64,000 bases of DNA from Streptomyces sp. I05A-00742 (GCF_013055795.1 NZ_JABETO010000021.1:40032-104031), one strand, 5' to 3'; shown: positions 33,090 through 42,229, counted from the stretch's first letter. Made by a program: numbers and translations. Notes: generated by a model not told the origin, from the sequence alone.

Positions 33090-33902
33090 CTAGAAATCAA
33101 GGGGCCGCTGCCCCTGGACGGAGTACATCAGGCAGGAGGCGGCCAGGAAGTCGGGGTGGCTCATGGCCTCGCGGGCGGCGTGGAGGTGGTCGTCGGTCAG
33201 GCCGACGGTGAGGAACCGGTCGCGGAGGTGGCGGGTGTTGTGGATCTGGAGGGCGATGCCCGGGGAGTGGGCGCGCCATTGCTGGACGGCGGGTTCCGCG
33301 TCGACGCGGACGAGTCCGGCGCGGTGCATGGCGGTGGCGGCCCGGCGGCCCCACTCCAGGTCGGCGCCCGCCTCCTCCAGGAGGCGGAGCTTGGCGTCGA
33401 GGTAGGCGCGGTAGGCCGCGGCGGCCGGCTCGCCGGATCCGCCCACGGGGACGAGCGGGCCGTAGGTGGTCTCGTCGAACTCGTCGAGCTGGAGCCAGCC
33501 CCCGGGCCTGAGCGAGGCGACCAGGCGGCGGAGCACCGCGTCGCGTTCGGGGAGGTGGAGCAGGAGCAGCCGGGCGTGGACGATGTCGAAGGTGCTCTCC
33601 GGCAGCGGGTCCGTCCGTACGTCGTGGACGAGGACGCGCAGGCCCGGGGCGGCCGGGGCGTGCTGCGGCTTGACGTCCGTGGCAAGGACGGAGCCCGTCG
33701 GCGCCACGCGGGCCGCGAGCCACCGGGCGACGCTGCCGCCGCCCGCCCCCACCTCCAGGCAGTGGGCGCCCGGCGCGACCGGGAGCCGGGCGAGCCGGTG
33801 GGTGGTGAAACCGTCGTACGCGGCGGCGAGGCAACGGTGTTGCTCCGTGGCGTACTCACTGTCGTTGTCGAACGCGTAACCGAGTGGTGGAGTCGTCGTC
33901 AT
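33090..33902 (-). CDS. Class I SAM-dependent methyltransferase
   Basis: 270 residues with SAM motif I CLEVGAGGGSVARWLA, motif II acidic residue in VLATDVKPQ, and post-motifs VHDVRTDPLPE and LRPGGWLQLDEFDE. The C-terminal part is helical. The methyl acceptor cannot be told; related proteins act on small molecules. The start at 33902 follows GAGGAC; the 33 codons upstream are Pro/Gly-rich leader. It is divergent from the ABC transporter operon. Confidence 0.88.
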   Translation of the reverse strand: MTTTPPLGYAFDNDSEYATEQHRCLAAAYDGFTTHRLARLPVAPGAHCLEVGAGGGSVARWLAARVAPTGSVLATDVKPQHAPAAPGLRVLVHDVRTDPLPESTFDIVHARLLLLHLPERDAVLRRLVASLRPGGWLQLDEFDETTYGPLVPVGGSGEPAAAAYRAYLDAKLRLLEEAGADLEWGRRAATAMHRAGLVRVDAEPAVQQWRAHSPGIALQIHNTRHLRDRFLTVGLTDDHLHAAREAMSHPDFLAASCLMYSVQGQRPLDF

Positions 33903-34175
33903 GCCGTCCTCGGAGTCGTCGTCGCCCGGAGCCCCCGGCGGTGCCGGAACCGACGGTACCGGTCCCTTCCCGGCGCCACACCGGAGACGACGGCCGACCA
34001 CTCGGGGGAGCGGCCGTCCACCCGGGAGAGCTGGCGGGCGCGAAGAACATGGCCCCGGAAGGTGGAGAAACCTCTACCCCGAGGACGCCTCCCAGCGTCA
34101 TTACCCCGCCGCCGCCCGGCTCCTAGCGTGGTTCCCAGGTCGCGCGGGGTGCGCGACGGATGGTGGGGAGTCCCG

Positions 34176-34976
34176 GTGCACAGACGAGAAGACGGACGAT
34201 CGGCGACGGCGGTCCGGCTGGAAGCGGTCGAGAAGACCTACGGCAGGGGCGACAACGAGGTGACCGCCCTCAGGGAACTGAGCATGACCTTCGACGCCGG
34301 CACCTTCACGGCCGTGATGGGCCCGTCGGGCTCCGGGAAGAGCACCTTCCTGCACTGCGCCGCCGGCCTCGACCGGCCCACCGCCGGCTCGGTGACGATC
34401 GGCGGCACCGACCTCGCGCGGCTGGACGAGGTGCGGCTGACGAAGCTGCGCCGCGACCGCGTCGGATTCGTCTTCCAGGCCTACAACCTGCTGCCCGCGC
34501 TGACCGTGCTGCAGAACATCGCGCTGCCGCTCAAACTGGCCGGGCGGCGCCCGAACCGGAACCAGATCATGGCCGTGGTCGACCGGGTCGGCCTGACCGA
34601 ACGGATCGACCACCTCCCCGACCAGCTCTCCGGCGGCCAGCAGCAGCGGGTGGCGATCGCCCGCGCCCTGGTCACCCGGCCCGACGTCGTCTTCGCCGAC
34701 GAGCCCACCGGCGCACTGGACACCCGCACCGCCGCCGCGGTGCTCGCGCTGCTGAGGGAGTCGGTGAACACCGTCGGCCAGACCCTGGTGATGGTCACCC
34801 ACGACCCCGTGGCGGCCTCGTACGCCGACCGCGTCGTCTTCCTCGCGGACGGACGGTTCGTCGGCGAGCTGCAGCGGCCGACCGCCGAAGCGGTCGCCGC
34901 GCGGATGACGCGGCTCGGCGCCTGGGACGACGAGCCCCACGGCCCGGCCACCGCCGTGGCGGGAGGGACGCGCTGA
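34176..34976 (+). CDS. ABC transporter ATP-binding protein (MacB/LolD type)
   Basis: 266 residues from GTG. It has Walker A GPSGSGKST, signature LSGGQQQRVAIARAL, Walker B VVFADEPTGALD and the H-loop MVTHD. The sequence FVFQAYNLLPALTVLQN is typical of the LolD/MacB/FtsE group that pairs with FtsX-like permeases. The stop codon overlaps the permease ATG (TGATG). The pair is upstream of a histidine kinase and response regulator, a common four-gene arrangement in which the regulator responds to cell-envelope or peptide-antibiotic stress. Confidence 0.93.
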   Translation: MHRREDGRSATAVRLEAVEKTYGRGDNEVTALRELSMTFDAGTFTAVMGPSGSGKSTFLHCAAGLDRPTAGSVTIGGTDLARLDEVRLTKLRRDRVGFVFQAYNLLPALTVLQNIALPLKLAGRRPNRNQIMAVVDRVGLTERIDHLPDQLSGGQQQRVAIARALVTRPDVVFADEPTGALDTRTAAAVLALLRESVNTVGQTLVMVTHDPVAASYADRVVFLADGRFVGELQRPTAEAVAARMTRLGAWDDEPHGPATAVAGGTR

Positions 34977-37495
34977 TGGGCGAGCTGGTGTTCCGCACGC
35001 TGCGTTACCGCAGGACGAGCTTCGTCGCCACCTTCCTGGCGATGTTCCTCGGCGCCGCCATCGTCATGGGCTGCGGCGGCCTCCTGGAGACCGGCATCCG
35101 GATGGCCGCGCCGCCCCAACGGCTCGCCGCCGCACCGGTCGTGGTGACCGGACCGCAGGACGACGGGTCGGCCGCGCTGAGCGAACGCAGCCGCCTCGAC
35201 GCCGCGCTGGTCGGAAAGATCCAGTCGGTGCCCGGCGTACGGCAGGCCGTCGCCGACGTGTCCTTCCCCGCGACGGTCCTGGCCGGCGGGAAGCCGGTCG
35301 CCGGCGCCTCCGGCTCCGCCGGCCACCCCTGGGAGAGCGCCCGGCTGACCCCGTACGCCCTGCGCCACGGCCAGGCACCCGCGCGCGACGGCGACATCGT
35401 CCTCGACGCCGGGCTGGCGGCCCGTTCGGGCGCCTCCGTCGGCTCGGGCGTAGAGCTGGCCGCCCACGGCACCGCCCGGCGCTACACCGTCACCGGCATC
35501 GCCGCACAACAGGGCGGGCACGACGCGCCCCCGGCGGTGTTCTTCACCGGCACCGAGGCCCGGCGGCTGGCCGCGGCCGACGGACGGATCGACTCCATCG
35601 GCGTCCTGCCCGCGCCGGGCACCCGCGTCGCCGACCTCGCCGCGGCCGTGGAGAAGGCGGTCGGCGACCGGGCCACCGTCCTCACCGGCGACCGGCGCGG
35701 CCTCGCCGAACTGCCCGGCACCATGACCGCGCGGAAGACGGTCGTCATCCTCGCCTCGATCTTCGGCAGTTGGGCCGTCCTCGTCGTGATGTTCGGCGTC
35801 GCCTCCGCCCTGGGACTCTCCCTGCAACAGCGCCGCCGCGAGATGGCCCTGCTCCGCGCCATCGGCGCCACCTCACGGCAGGTGCGCCGGATGATCCTCG
35901 CGGAGACCGCCGTCCTCGCGGTCGTGGCCACCGCCCTGGCCGCGATCCCGGGCCGCTACCTCGGTGAGCTGCTCTTCGGACAGCTCACCGGACACGGCGT
36001 CGTGCCCGACGCCATCGCCTTCCACGAGAGCTGGATCCCCGTCGTCACCGGAGCGGCCGTGGCCGTCGTCGCGGCGCTCGGCGCGACGCTCCTCGCCGGA
36101 CGCCGCGCCGCCCGGACGAAGCCCTTGGCCGCGCTCGCCGACAGCACCGACCGCACCCGCTGGTTCACCGGGCCGCGCCTCCTGCTCGCCCTGCTCTTCC
36201 TCACCGGCGGCCTCAGCCTGTCGGTCGCCACGGCCACCGTGATGGACGACGGCCCGTCCCTCGCGAGCACCGCCGGACCGGCGTCCGTGCTCTTCGCCAT
36301 CGGCTGCGCCCTGCTGGCCCCCGGCATCACCAAGGGCTTCGCGGTGCTGCTGCGCGGACCCGTACGCCTGCTGACGGGCCTGCCCGGCGAGCTCGCCGCG
36401 CACAACACGGCGGTCCGCAACGTCCGTACCGCCGGCGTCGTCGCCCCCGTCGTCCTCCTCGTCGGGATCGCCACCGGAACCCTGTACATGCAGGCGACGG
36501 AGGACCACGTCTCCGCCCGCAGCTACTCAAGGAACGTCCTCGCCGACTACGTGGTGACGTCCTCGGCGGGAGGCTTCGCCCCGGACGCCGTGGACGCGTT
36601 CCGCCGGGTGCCCGGCGTCGCCGGAGCCTCCGAACTGGTCACCTCCACCGGCCGGGTGGAGGCGCGCGGCGGCGGAACGGACGTCGACCTGCGCGGGGTC
36701 TCCGCGGCCGGCGCGGACCGGACCCTCGCGGTGCACCCCGTCACCGGGTCGCTCGACGGTCTGCGGGGCGACACCGTGGCTCTGTCCGACCGGCAGGCGG
36801 AGACGTTCGGCGTCCGCGTCGGCGACACCCTGCCGCTCCGCCTCGGCGACGGCACCCGGACCACGCCGAAAGTCGTCGCGCTCTACGCCGACGACCCCAA
36901 GCAGCGGTACTTGCTGCTGCCCTCCCGGGTGCTGGCCGCGCACACGACCGGCGGCCTGCCCACCCGGATCCTGGTCCGGGCCGCGCCCGACGCCGGCCAC
37001 GGCCTCCGCGAGCGGCTCGACCGGGTCGCGGCGGCCCGGCCCGGGGCCGAGGTCGCCGACCGCTCCGCGCTGACGGCGAGCAACGGCCAGATCCAGCAGA
37101 TCCTCGTCTCGGCGAACTACACGATCGTCGCCATGATCGTCGGCTACGCGGCCATCACCGTGGTCAACGCCCTGGTGGCGGTGGCCCGGGACCGCCGCCG
37201 CGAGTTCGGCCTCCAGCGGCTGACCGGGGCGACGCGCGCCCAGGTGATCGGCATGCTGGGCGTCGAGGGCGGCCTCGTCACCGTCGTCGGGACGGTACTC
37301 GGCACCGTCGCCGCCGCCACGACCGTCGTGCCGTACGCCCTCGTCAAGAACGACTCGCCGCTGCCCGCCGGATCCGTCGGCCTCTACCTGGCCATCGTCG
37401 GCGGAGCCCTCGCGCTCGTCCTCGGCGCGACGCTGGTGCCGGCGTGGCGCGGGATGCGGACCCCGCCCGTCGAGACGGTGACGCGGCCGGCGTGA
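34976..37495 (+). CDS. FtsX-like ABC transporter permease
   Basis: 839 residues. One N-terminal TM helix (ATFLAMFLGAAIVMGCGG) is followed by a large extracytoplasmic MacB-like periplasmic domain, then two FtsX cores. The first has three helices around 265-385 (LQQRRREMALLRAIGATSRQ); the C-terminal one contains ARDRRREFGLQRLTGATRAQ. It is the partner of the preceding ATPase for efflux of, or resistance to, cell-envelope-active compounds. Its stop codon lies within the first of three tandem repeat units. Confidence 0.93.
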   Translation: MGELVFRTLRYRRTSFVATFLAMFLGAAIVMGCGGLLETGIRMAAPPQRLAAAPVVVTGPQDDGSAALSERSRLDAALVGKIQSVPGVRQAVADVSFPATVLAGGKPVAGASGSAGHPWESARLTPYALRHGQAPARDGDIVLDAGLAARSGASVGSGVELAAHGTARRYTVTGIAAQQGGHDAPPAVFFTGTEARRLAAADGRIDSIGVLPAPGTRVADLAAAVEKAVGDRATVLTGDRRGLAELPGTMTARKTVVILASIFGSWAVLVVMFGVASALGLSLQQRRREMALLRAIGATSRQVRRMILAETAVLAVVATALAAIPGRYLGELLFGQLTGHGVVPDAIAFHESWIPVVTGAAVAVVAALGATLLAGRRAARTKPLAALADSTDRTRWFTGPRLLLALLFLTGGLSLSVATATVMDDGPSLASTAGPASVLFAIGCALLAPGITKGFAVLLRGPVRLLTGLPGELAAHNTAVRNVRTAGVVAPVVLLVGIATGTLYMQATEDHVSARSYSRNVLADYVVTSSAGGFAPDAVDAFRRVPGVAGASELVTSTGRVEARGGGTDVDLRGVSAAGADRTLAVHPVTGSLDGLRGDTVALSDRQAETFGVRVGDTLPLRLGDGTRTTPKVVALYADDPKQRYLLLPSRVLAAHTTGGLPTRILVRAAPDAGHGLRERLDRVAAARPGAEVADRSALTASNGQIQQILVSANYTIVAMIVGYAAITVVNALVAVARDRRREFGLQRLTGATRAQVIGMLGVEGGLVTVVGTVLGTVAAATTVVPYALVKNDSPLPAGSVGLYLAIVGGALALVLGATLVPAWRGMRTPPVETVTRPA

Positions 37496-37503
37496 CCGCA
37501 CGT

Positions 37504-37540
37504 CCGCCCCGGGCCGCCGTCGTCGCGGTGCCCGGGGCGG
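37504..37540 (+). terminator. Terminator hairpin 1 after the ABC permease
   Basis: CCGCCCCGGG (37504-37513) pairs perfectly with CCCGGGGCGG (37531-37540), nine bases after the permease stop. It is the first of three similar hairpins. Confidence 0.6.
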
Positions 37541-37628
37541 GCGTGTGCCGGCTGTGCGATCTCAATCGCCGCACCGCCGGGCGGTCGCCAGCCCTATCGG
37601 TCGGTGACCGGCCGGTGTGACCGCACGT

Positions 37629-37665
37629 CCGTCCCGGGACGCCGTCCCCACGGTCCCCGGGACGG
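37629..37665 (+). terminator. Terminator hairpin 2
   Basis: CCGTCCCGGG (37629-37638) pairs with CCCGGGACGG (37656-37665). It is a diverged repeat of hairpin 1, 125 bases away. Confidence 0.55.
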
Positions 37666-37761
37666 GCGCGCGCCGGCGGTGCGACCTCGACCGCCGCACC
37701 GCTGGGGCGGGATCCCGGTCGACAGCCCTGCCGGACGGTGACGGCCGGCATGACCGTACGC

Positions 37762-37797
37762 CCGTCCCGGACGCCGCCCCCACGGTGTCCGGGACGG
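37762..37797 (+). terminator. Terminator hairpin 3
   Basis: CCGTCCCGGAC (37762-37772) pairs perfectly with GTCCGGGACGG (37787-37797), 133 bases after hairpin 2 and about 90 bases upstream of the kinase start. Confidence 0.55.
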
Positions 37798-37886
37798 ACC
37801 TGACGCATCCGTGGGCGATTTCGCGGCGGCACGTGGTGCGCCTCGGCCGCTTCCACCAGCATGGGGAGACGGAGACCACCATCCTG

Positions 37887-39206
37887 ATGAGGACGACCCG
37901 AACCTTGACCGATGCTGTCGGCGCATGGCGCGCCCTGGCCCGCCGGGCCGGTGCCGACACGGTGGTCGGTGTGGCGATCGCGGCCGGGACGATGGCGGCT
38001 CTGAGCCTCTTCCTGGTGACGGCCTACTTCGTGATCCTCTTCGTGATCGGCATCGGGGCCGCGGCCCTGCCGATCGTCACCAAGGGCGTGCGCCGGCTGT
38101 GCGACCTCAACCGCCGTGCCGCCGGGCGGTGCGGGATCCCGGTCGACAGCCCCTACCGGCCCGGACCCCAGGAGTTCGAGAAGGACATCGTCGGGTGGAT
38201 GCGCCGCTGCAAGTGGATCCTCACCGACCCCGCCACCTGGCGCGACCTGCTGTGGCTGCTGCTGAACACCGCGGTCGGCATGATCGGGTTCGTGCCCGCC
38301 GCGGTCCTCTACTACGCCCTGGAGGGGCTGGCGGTGGCCGCCGGGCTGTGGCGGCCCGTCCTCGACGTGAACGGCAGCGGCCGGTGGTACTGCTTCATCA
38401 CCGTCGACAGCTGGGGGAGCGCCCTCCTGGCCGTGCTCCCCGCCACCGGACTGCTCCTCGCGTGGCCGTGGGCGAGCAGGGCCGCCCTCGTGGCGCACGC
38501 CCACTTCACCCGCTTCCTCCTCGGCCCCACCCGGAGCGCCGAACTGGCCTCCCGCGTGCGACACCTGGCCGAGACCCGGACCACCGCCCTGGACACCCAG
38601 GCGGCCGAACTCCGGCGCATCGAGCGGGACCTGCACGACGGCGCCCAGGCCCGGCTCGTGGGCCTCGGGTTCACCCTGGGGGCCGTGGAGCGGAACCTGG
38701 ACCGGAAGCCCGAGGAGGCCCGGCGTCTGTTGGCGGAGGCCCGGGAGTCGTCCGTCCTCGCCCTGCGCGAACTGCGCGACCTCGTCCGCGGGATCCACCC
38801 GCCCGTGCTCGCCGAACGCGGCCTCGCCGACGCCGTGCACGCCCTCGGGATCGCCAGCCCGCTGCGGGTCGCGGTGGAGACGGACCTCCCCGGTGGCCTG
38901 CCCGCGCCGGTCGAGTCCGCCGTGTACTTCTCCGTCGCGGAGCTCCTGGCCAACGCGCTGAAGCACGCCGGGGCCGACCACGTCGCGATCTCGCTCCGGT
39001 ACTCCGGCGGTGTGCTGAGCGCCCGGGTCACCGACGACGGGCACGGCGGCGCCGACCCCGTCCGGGGCACCGGGCTGCACGGCATCCGCCGCCGGCTGGC
39101 GGCCTTCGACGGAACCCTCGACATCAGCAGCCCCGTGGGCGGTCCGACCGTGACGAAGATGGAGATACCGTGCGCGTTGTCCTCGCCGAAGACCTCTTCC
39201 TCCTGA
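37887..39206 (+). CDS. Sensor histidine kinase (HisKA_3 / NarL-pair type)
   Basis: 439 residues. TM helices are present at about 30-58 and in pairs at 125-150 and 175-200, with an intervening soluble segment. The HisKA_3 box IERDLHDGAQARLVGLGF carries phospho-acceptor His250. The HATPase part has ELLANALKHAGA (N box) and DDGHGGADP with GTGLHGIRRRL (G boxes). It pairs with the overlapping response regulator, whose start lies 37 bases inside this gene. The likely role is sensing envelope stress for the upstream ABC transporter. A segment at 38084-38160 is echoed twice in the upstream gap. Confidence 0.92.
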   Translation: MRTTRTLTDAVGAWRALARRAGADTVVGVAIAAGTMAALSLFLVTAYFVILFVIGIGAAALPIVTKGVRRLCDLNRRAAGRCGIPVDSPYRPGPQEFEKDIVGWMRRCKWILTDPATWRDLLWLLLNTAVGMIGFVPAAVLYYALEGLAVAAGLWRPVLDVNGSGRWYCFITVDSWGSALLAVLPATGLLLAWPWASRAALVAHAHFTRFLLGPTRSAELASRVRHLAETRTTALDTQAAELRRIERDLHDGAQARLVGLGFTLGAVERNLDRKPEEARRLLAEARESSVLALRELRDLVRGIHPPVLAERGLADAVHALGIASPLRVAVETDLPGGLPAPVESAVYFSVAELLANALKHAGADHVAISLRYSGGVLSARVTDDGHGGADPVRGTGLHGIRRRLAAFDGTLDISSPVGGPTVTKMEIPCALSSPKTSSS

Positions 39207-39814
39207 GGCAGGGGCTCATCCAGCTCCTGGAGGCGTACGACTTCGAGGTCGTGGCCGCCGTGGACAACGGCGAGGACCTGGCCGCCGCCCTCGCCGGGCA
39301 GCGCCCCGACATCGCCATCGTGGACGTGCGGCTGCCCCCGACCTTCACCACCGAGGGGCTGCGGGCGGCGCTGCGGGCCCGGCGGGACAACCCGGGCCTG
39401 CCCATCCTCGTGCTCTCCCAGAACGTCGAGCAGATGTACGCGCGGGAGCTGCTGGCCGACGGGACGGGCGGCATCGGCTACCTGCTGAAGGACAGCATCT
39501 TCGACAACGACCAGTTCATCGACGCCGTCACCAGGGTCGCGGAGGGCGGCACCGCCATGGACCCGGCCGTGGTCGCCCAGCTGATGGTGAGCCACGCGCG
39601 GGACGAACCCCTCGGCGCCCTCACGGCACGCGAGCGGACGGTCCTGGAGCTCATGGCCGAGGGATGCTCCAACCTGGCCATCGCGCAGCGCCTCGTCATC
39701 AGCGAGGGCGCGGTGGCCAAGCACATCTCCCACATCTTCGCCAAGCTGATGCTGCCGCAGGACAGCGACAGCAACCGCCGCGTCCTCGCCGTCCTGGCCT
39801 ATCTCAACGCCTGA
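39170..39814 (+). CDS. NarL/FixJ-family response regulator
   Basis: 214 residues from GTG after GGAGATACC. The receiver domain has the acidic pair EDLF near residues 7-8, phospho-Asp52 in IAIVDVRLPP, and Lys in YLLKDSIF. The LuxR-type HTH is at the C-terminus (LTARERTVLELMAEGCSNLAIAQ region, then ISEGAVAKHISHIFAKL). It overlaps the kinase gene by 37 bases, so translation is coupled. Probable target: the ABC transporter operon. Confidence 0.95.
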   Translation: MRVVLAEDLFLLRQGLIQLLEAYDFEVVAAVDNGEDLAAALAGQRPDIAIVDVRLPPTFTTEGLRAALRARRDNPGLPILVLSQNVEQMYARELLADGTGGIGYLLKDSIFDNDQFIDAVTRVAEGGTAMDPAVVAQLMVSHARDEPLGALTARERTVLELMAEGCSNLAIAQRLVISEGAVAKHISHIFAKLMLPQDSDSNRRVLAVLAYLNA

Positions 39815-39882
39815 ACGGCCGCCTGACCGCCCGCCGGGCCGCCGGGAGCGCGGGCGCCCCCGGCGGCGGGACGGTGCGCGGC

Positions 39883-41310
39883 TCAGCCGGTGAACTTCCC
39901 CAGTTCCAGGCTGAACGCGTACTCCTGCTGGTCCGGCATGCCGGAGCAGACGGGGCTCGCGGTCGGCTTGTCACAGGGGTGGTCCCGGGTGGCCGACCAC
40001 ATGGACAGCCGGCCGATGTGCTTCTCGGTGGCCCACCGGACGAGCCGGCGGGCGTCCTCCAGCAGGAAGGTCTCGCCGGGGCTGTCGTTGACGCCGATCA
40101 TCGGGGTGACGCCGACCATCTTCCACAGCGCCGCGTCCGGGGTGCCCCGGTAGACGGTGGCGAGCTGGTCGTGCAGGGCGTTGCCCGCGTCGATCGCGGC
40201 CTGACCCATGTCCTTGACCGGCGGACCGTAGTCCATGGCCATCACGTTCCAGGTCTCCACGGCCAGACCGTTGTCGACCGCGTTGCGGACGACCTTGAGC
40301 CCGTCCGGGGTGAGACCGCTGGCGAGGACCGGCAGCGTGTACGAGATGTGAAGCGGGGTGCCCTTGGCCGTGTACCGCTTCTGGAGGGCGGCGAGCGCCT
40401 TGGCACGGCGGGTGTTGGCCGCCGTGTCGACCACGGCGGTGCCCTCCACATCGAAGTCCAGCTTGTACGCCTTCAGCCGTTCGACGACGCTGCCATAGGC
40501 CTCCGTGAGGGCGCCGACGTCCGTGATGTCCTGGGCGAGCTCGTTGTTGTTGGCGCCGCCGAACGAGACGACCACGTCACCGCCGGCCCGCCGGAGCGCG
40601 TTGATCCGGGGGACCGTGTAGTTGCCGGAGACGGGGTGGGAGTGCTGGCCGCCCCACACCGGGGTTCTGCGGTCCGTCGGATCCGAGACGACGAACGCCG
40701 TGGTGAACTGCCGGGTGCCGCTGGCCTGCCCGATCTTCGGCAGGTCGGGCTCGGGGTAGAGGCTGGTGTCGGCGTAGGGGGCCCAGGTGGCCGGGGTGTC
40801 GGTCGTCGCGGGGACGGCCGGGATGGGCGCGGGGTCCTCCTTCCAGGCGACGATGATCTCCAGACCGTTCTGCGGGACCTTCTTGCGCCAGTCCTGGGCC
40901 GGCGCCACGGTCAGGGTGGAACCGGCGACGGTGACCTGGTCCTGCTGGTACTCGCTGTCGAAGGCCTGCCCCTCGGGAAGGGTGAACCGCACCTTCCAGC
41001 CGACGTCCGGGGTGGCCTGCCCGCTGACGGGGCGTAACACGTAGTGGTACGTGCCGCCGCTGCCCCAGTTCTGGTCCTTGCTGCCGGACTGGTCGCCGAC
41101 CCAGACGAGGCGGACCTTGTCGTCGGCGGCCAGCAGTTCGCCCCCGAGGGGGTCGGTCGCGGTGGGGGCGGCCGTCCGTCCCTGGGGGCCGGCCGCCGGA
41201 GGGTGTGCCGGGCCGGCGGCGGCCGGCAGGGCCGCGGCCGTTCCCGTCAGCAGACACAGGACGGTGCCCGAGGCGACGAGGGCACGGCGGGTGGTGGGAG
41301 AGAGCGTCAT
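39883..41310 (-). CDS. Secreted GH18 chitinase with N-terminal carbohydrate-binding domain
   Basis: 475 residues. The signal peptide (RRALVASGTVLCLLTG) ends near AAAGPA. It is followed by an Ala/Pro linker, a beta-sandwich CBM-like domain (about 60-150) and a GH18 barrel. The catalytic motif is LDFDVEGTA, with proton donor Glu289 in the DxDxE pattern. The barrel has the later strand MAMDYGPP (Tyr/Asp contact) and the C-terminal MWSATRDHPC block, which matches the short bacterial GH18 branch. Activity on chitin or chitin-like glycans is likely. GGAGGAACC precedes the ATG at 41310. Confidence 0.88.
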   Translation of the reverse strand: MTLSPTTRRALVASGTVLCLLTGTAAALPAAAGPAHPPAAGPQGRTAAPTATDPLGGELLAADDKVRLVWVGDQSGSKDQNWGSGGTYHYVLRPVSGQATPDVGWKVRFTLPEGQAFDSEYQQDQVTVAGSTLTVAPAQDWRKKVPQNGLEIIVAWKEDPAPIPAVPATTDTPATWAPYADTSLYPEPDLPKIGQASGTRQFTTAFVVSDPTDRRTPVWGGQHSHPVSGNYTVPRINALRRAGGDVVVSFGGANNNELAQDITDVGALTEAYGSVVERLKAYKLDFDVEGTAVVDTAANTRRAKALAALQKRYTAKGTPLHISYTLPVLASGLTPDGLKVVRNAVDNGLAVETWNVMAMDYGPPVKDMGQAAIDAGNALHDQLATVYRGTPDAALWKMVGVTPMIGVNDSPGETFLLEDARRLVRWATEKHIGRLSMWSATRDHPCDKPTASPVCSGMPDQQEYAFSLELGKFTG

Positions 41311-41724
41311 GGTTCCTCCGCAGGCGTGGGGACTGCACCCCCCCGGTGGAACAGCGCGGGCCGCCCGTGCGTGGCGACAACTCCCCATTGTTTCCACGCC
41401 AGTTACCGGACCGCGAAGTTCCCCGGGCAGCATAGGGTGCGTGGCGCGCAAGGGGAAGGCGGGAGCCGTGGGCGGCCCGGGGGAGGAATCGCGGCCCCGC
41501 GGCGCCCCTTCCCGCCCCGGCGGCCTGCCGCGGGTGGCCGGACCGAGGCTTGTCGAACGGTGCGAAACAGTTTGTATTCCAAGGTTGTTGTGAATAGACA
41601 CCGCTGTTCGCCAGCCGGAATCGGTCCTTCACCCGTGGGTTCCGGACGTCGGCGGAACACCCGGGACCCCTCGTGTCCGAGGACCCCTAGCATCGGTCGC
41701 GCCGCCCGGGAACTTCCCGGGAGC
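41311..41724. other. Divergent intergenic region between the chitinase and the VCBS-type gene
   Basis: Just over 400 bases. Most is GC-rich, but about 41560-41615 is AT-richer (around AACAGTTTGTATTCC and TTGTTGTGAATAGAC), likely part of the chitinase promoter. I do not see the 12-bp direct repeats of classical Streptomyces chi promoters. A TAGCAT box at 41688-41693 may serve the plus-strand gene. No gene is evident. Confidence 0.4.
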
Positions 41725-42033
41725 ATGTGTCAGGGAGGCGTTCCTGTACGCACCAAAAAGCTCGTGGCCGCACTCGCCCCGATCGCCCTCGGGGCGGTCC
41801 TCGCTCTCCCCGCGGCCGCGTCGGCCGACAGCCCGGACCACGGAGCCCGGACCGCCGCCGCGGCACCCGCCTTCGGCACCTTCCTCCTGCAGACCGGCAC
41901 CGGCCTGCACGAGACGGACGACACCTTCACGACCGCGACCGCCGACTGGGACCGGGACGGCAGCCCCGACCTCGTCGCGGTGAAGAAGAGCCGGACCGGC
42001 ACCAACAGCACCGAGGTCCGCATCCTCGGCTGA
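41725..42033 (+). CDS. Secreted protein with a single truncated VCBS/FG-GAP repeat
   Basis: 102 residues. A signal peptide (KKLVAALAPIALGAVLALPA, cleavage near ASA) precedes one FG-GAP-like unit: FLLQTGTGLHETDDTFTTA, then DWDRDGSPDLVAVKKSRTG and NSTEVRILG. In longer Streptomyces relatives this unit repeats several times; here it stops after one copy. Oddly, a perfect GGGAGG ribosome site (41732-41737) lies seven bases before a GTA codon rather than a start codon. The only in-frame ATG at 41725 has a poorly spaced site. Confidence 0.6.
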   Translation: MCQGGVPVRTKKLVAALAPIALGAVLALPAAASADSPDHGARTAAAAPAFGTFLLQTGTGLHETDDTFTTATADWDRDGSPDLVAVKKSRTGTNSTEVRILG

Positions 42034-42039
42034 GTCCCC

Positions 42040-42076
42040 GGCGCCCTTTCCCGGGCCGCGGCCGGAGAAGGGCGCC
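42040..42076 (+). terminator. Terminator hairpin after the VCBS-type gene
   Basis: GGCGCCCTT (42040-42048) pairs perfectly with AAGGGCGCC (42068-42076), seven bases after the stop codon. Confidence 0.6.
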
Positions 42077-42147
42077 ACCGGGCCGTCCGCGTCCGCCCCG
42101 AAAAAACCGGATGCGCCGCCCAGGGAGACGGCTCTACTCTGGCCCGC

Positions 42148-42171
42148 ATGTCTACGCCCCGAATTTCCTAG
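42148..42171 (+). other. Candidate leader peptide (uORF) upstream of the ABC-F gene
   Basis: An ATG at 42148 opens a seven-codon frame, M-S-T-P-R-I-S, ending in TAG at 42169-42171. TACTCT lies seven bases before it, so the transcript may begin at this ATG. The ABC-F start is 58 bases further on. Antibiotic-responsive ABC-F genes are often controlled by ribosome stalling on such short leader peptides, so this is a candidate attenuator. Confidence 0.4.
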
Positions 42172-42229
42172 CCGAGGACCCGCTTCCACGCCACCCGTGT
42201 GTCCTCTCGCTGTTTCGGAGCGTTATCCC

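Larger units (their letters stand above)
37496..37886. repeat. Tandem repeat array: three hairpins plus two decayed copies of a kinase-gene segment
   Basis: The gap between the permease and the kinase is filled by imperfect repeats of about 125-133 bp. Each begins near TGACCG(C/T)ACG(T/C)CCG and carries a strong hairpin: 37504-37540 (10-bp arms), 37629-37665 (10-bp arms) and 37762-37797 (11-bp arms). After the first two hairpins come segments (37538-37603 and 37664-37738) that match bases 38084-38160 inside the downstream kinase gene, including GTGCGACCTC, GCCGCACCGC and GGGATCCCGGTCGACAGCCC. No gene lies here. Confidence 0.7.

Noticed and set aside
41311..41724. Chitin-responsive 12-bp direct repeats
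   Set aside because: No TGGTC-pair repeats could be found upstream of the chitinase.
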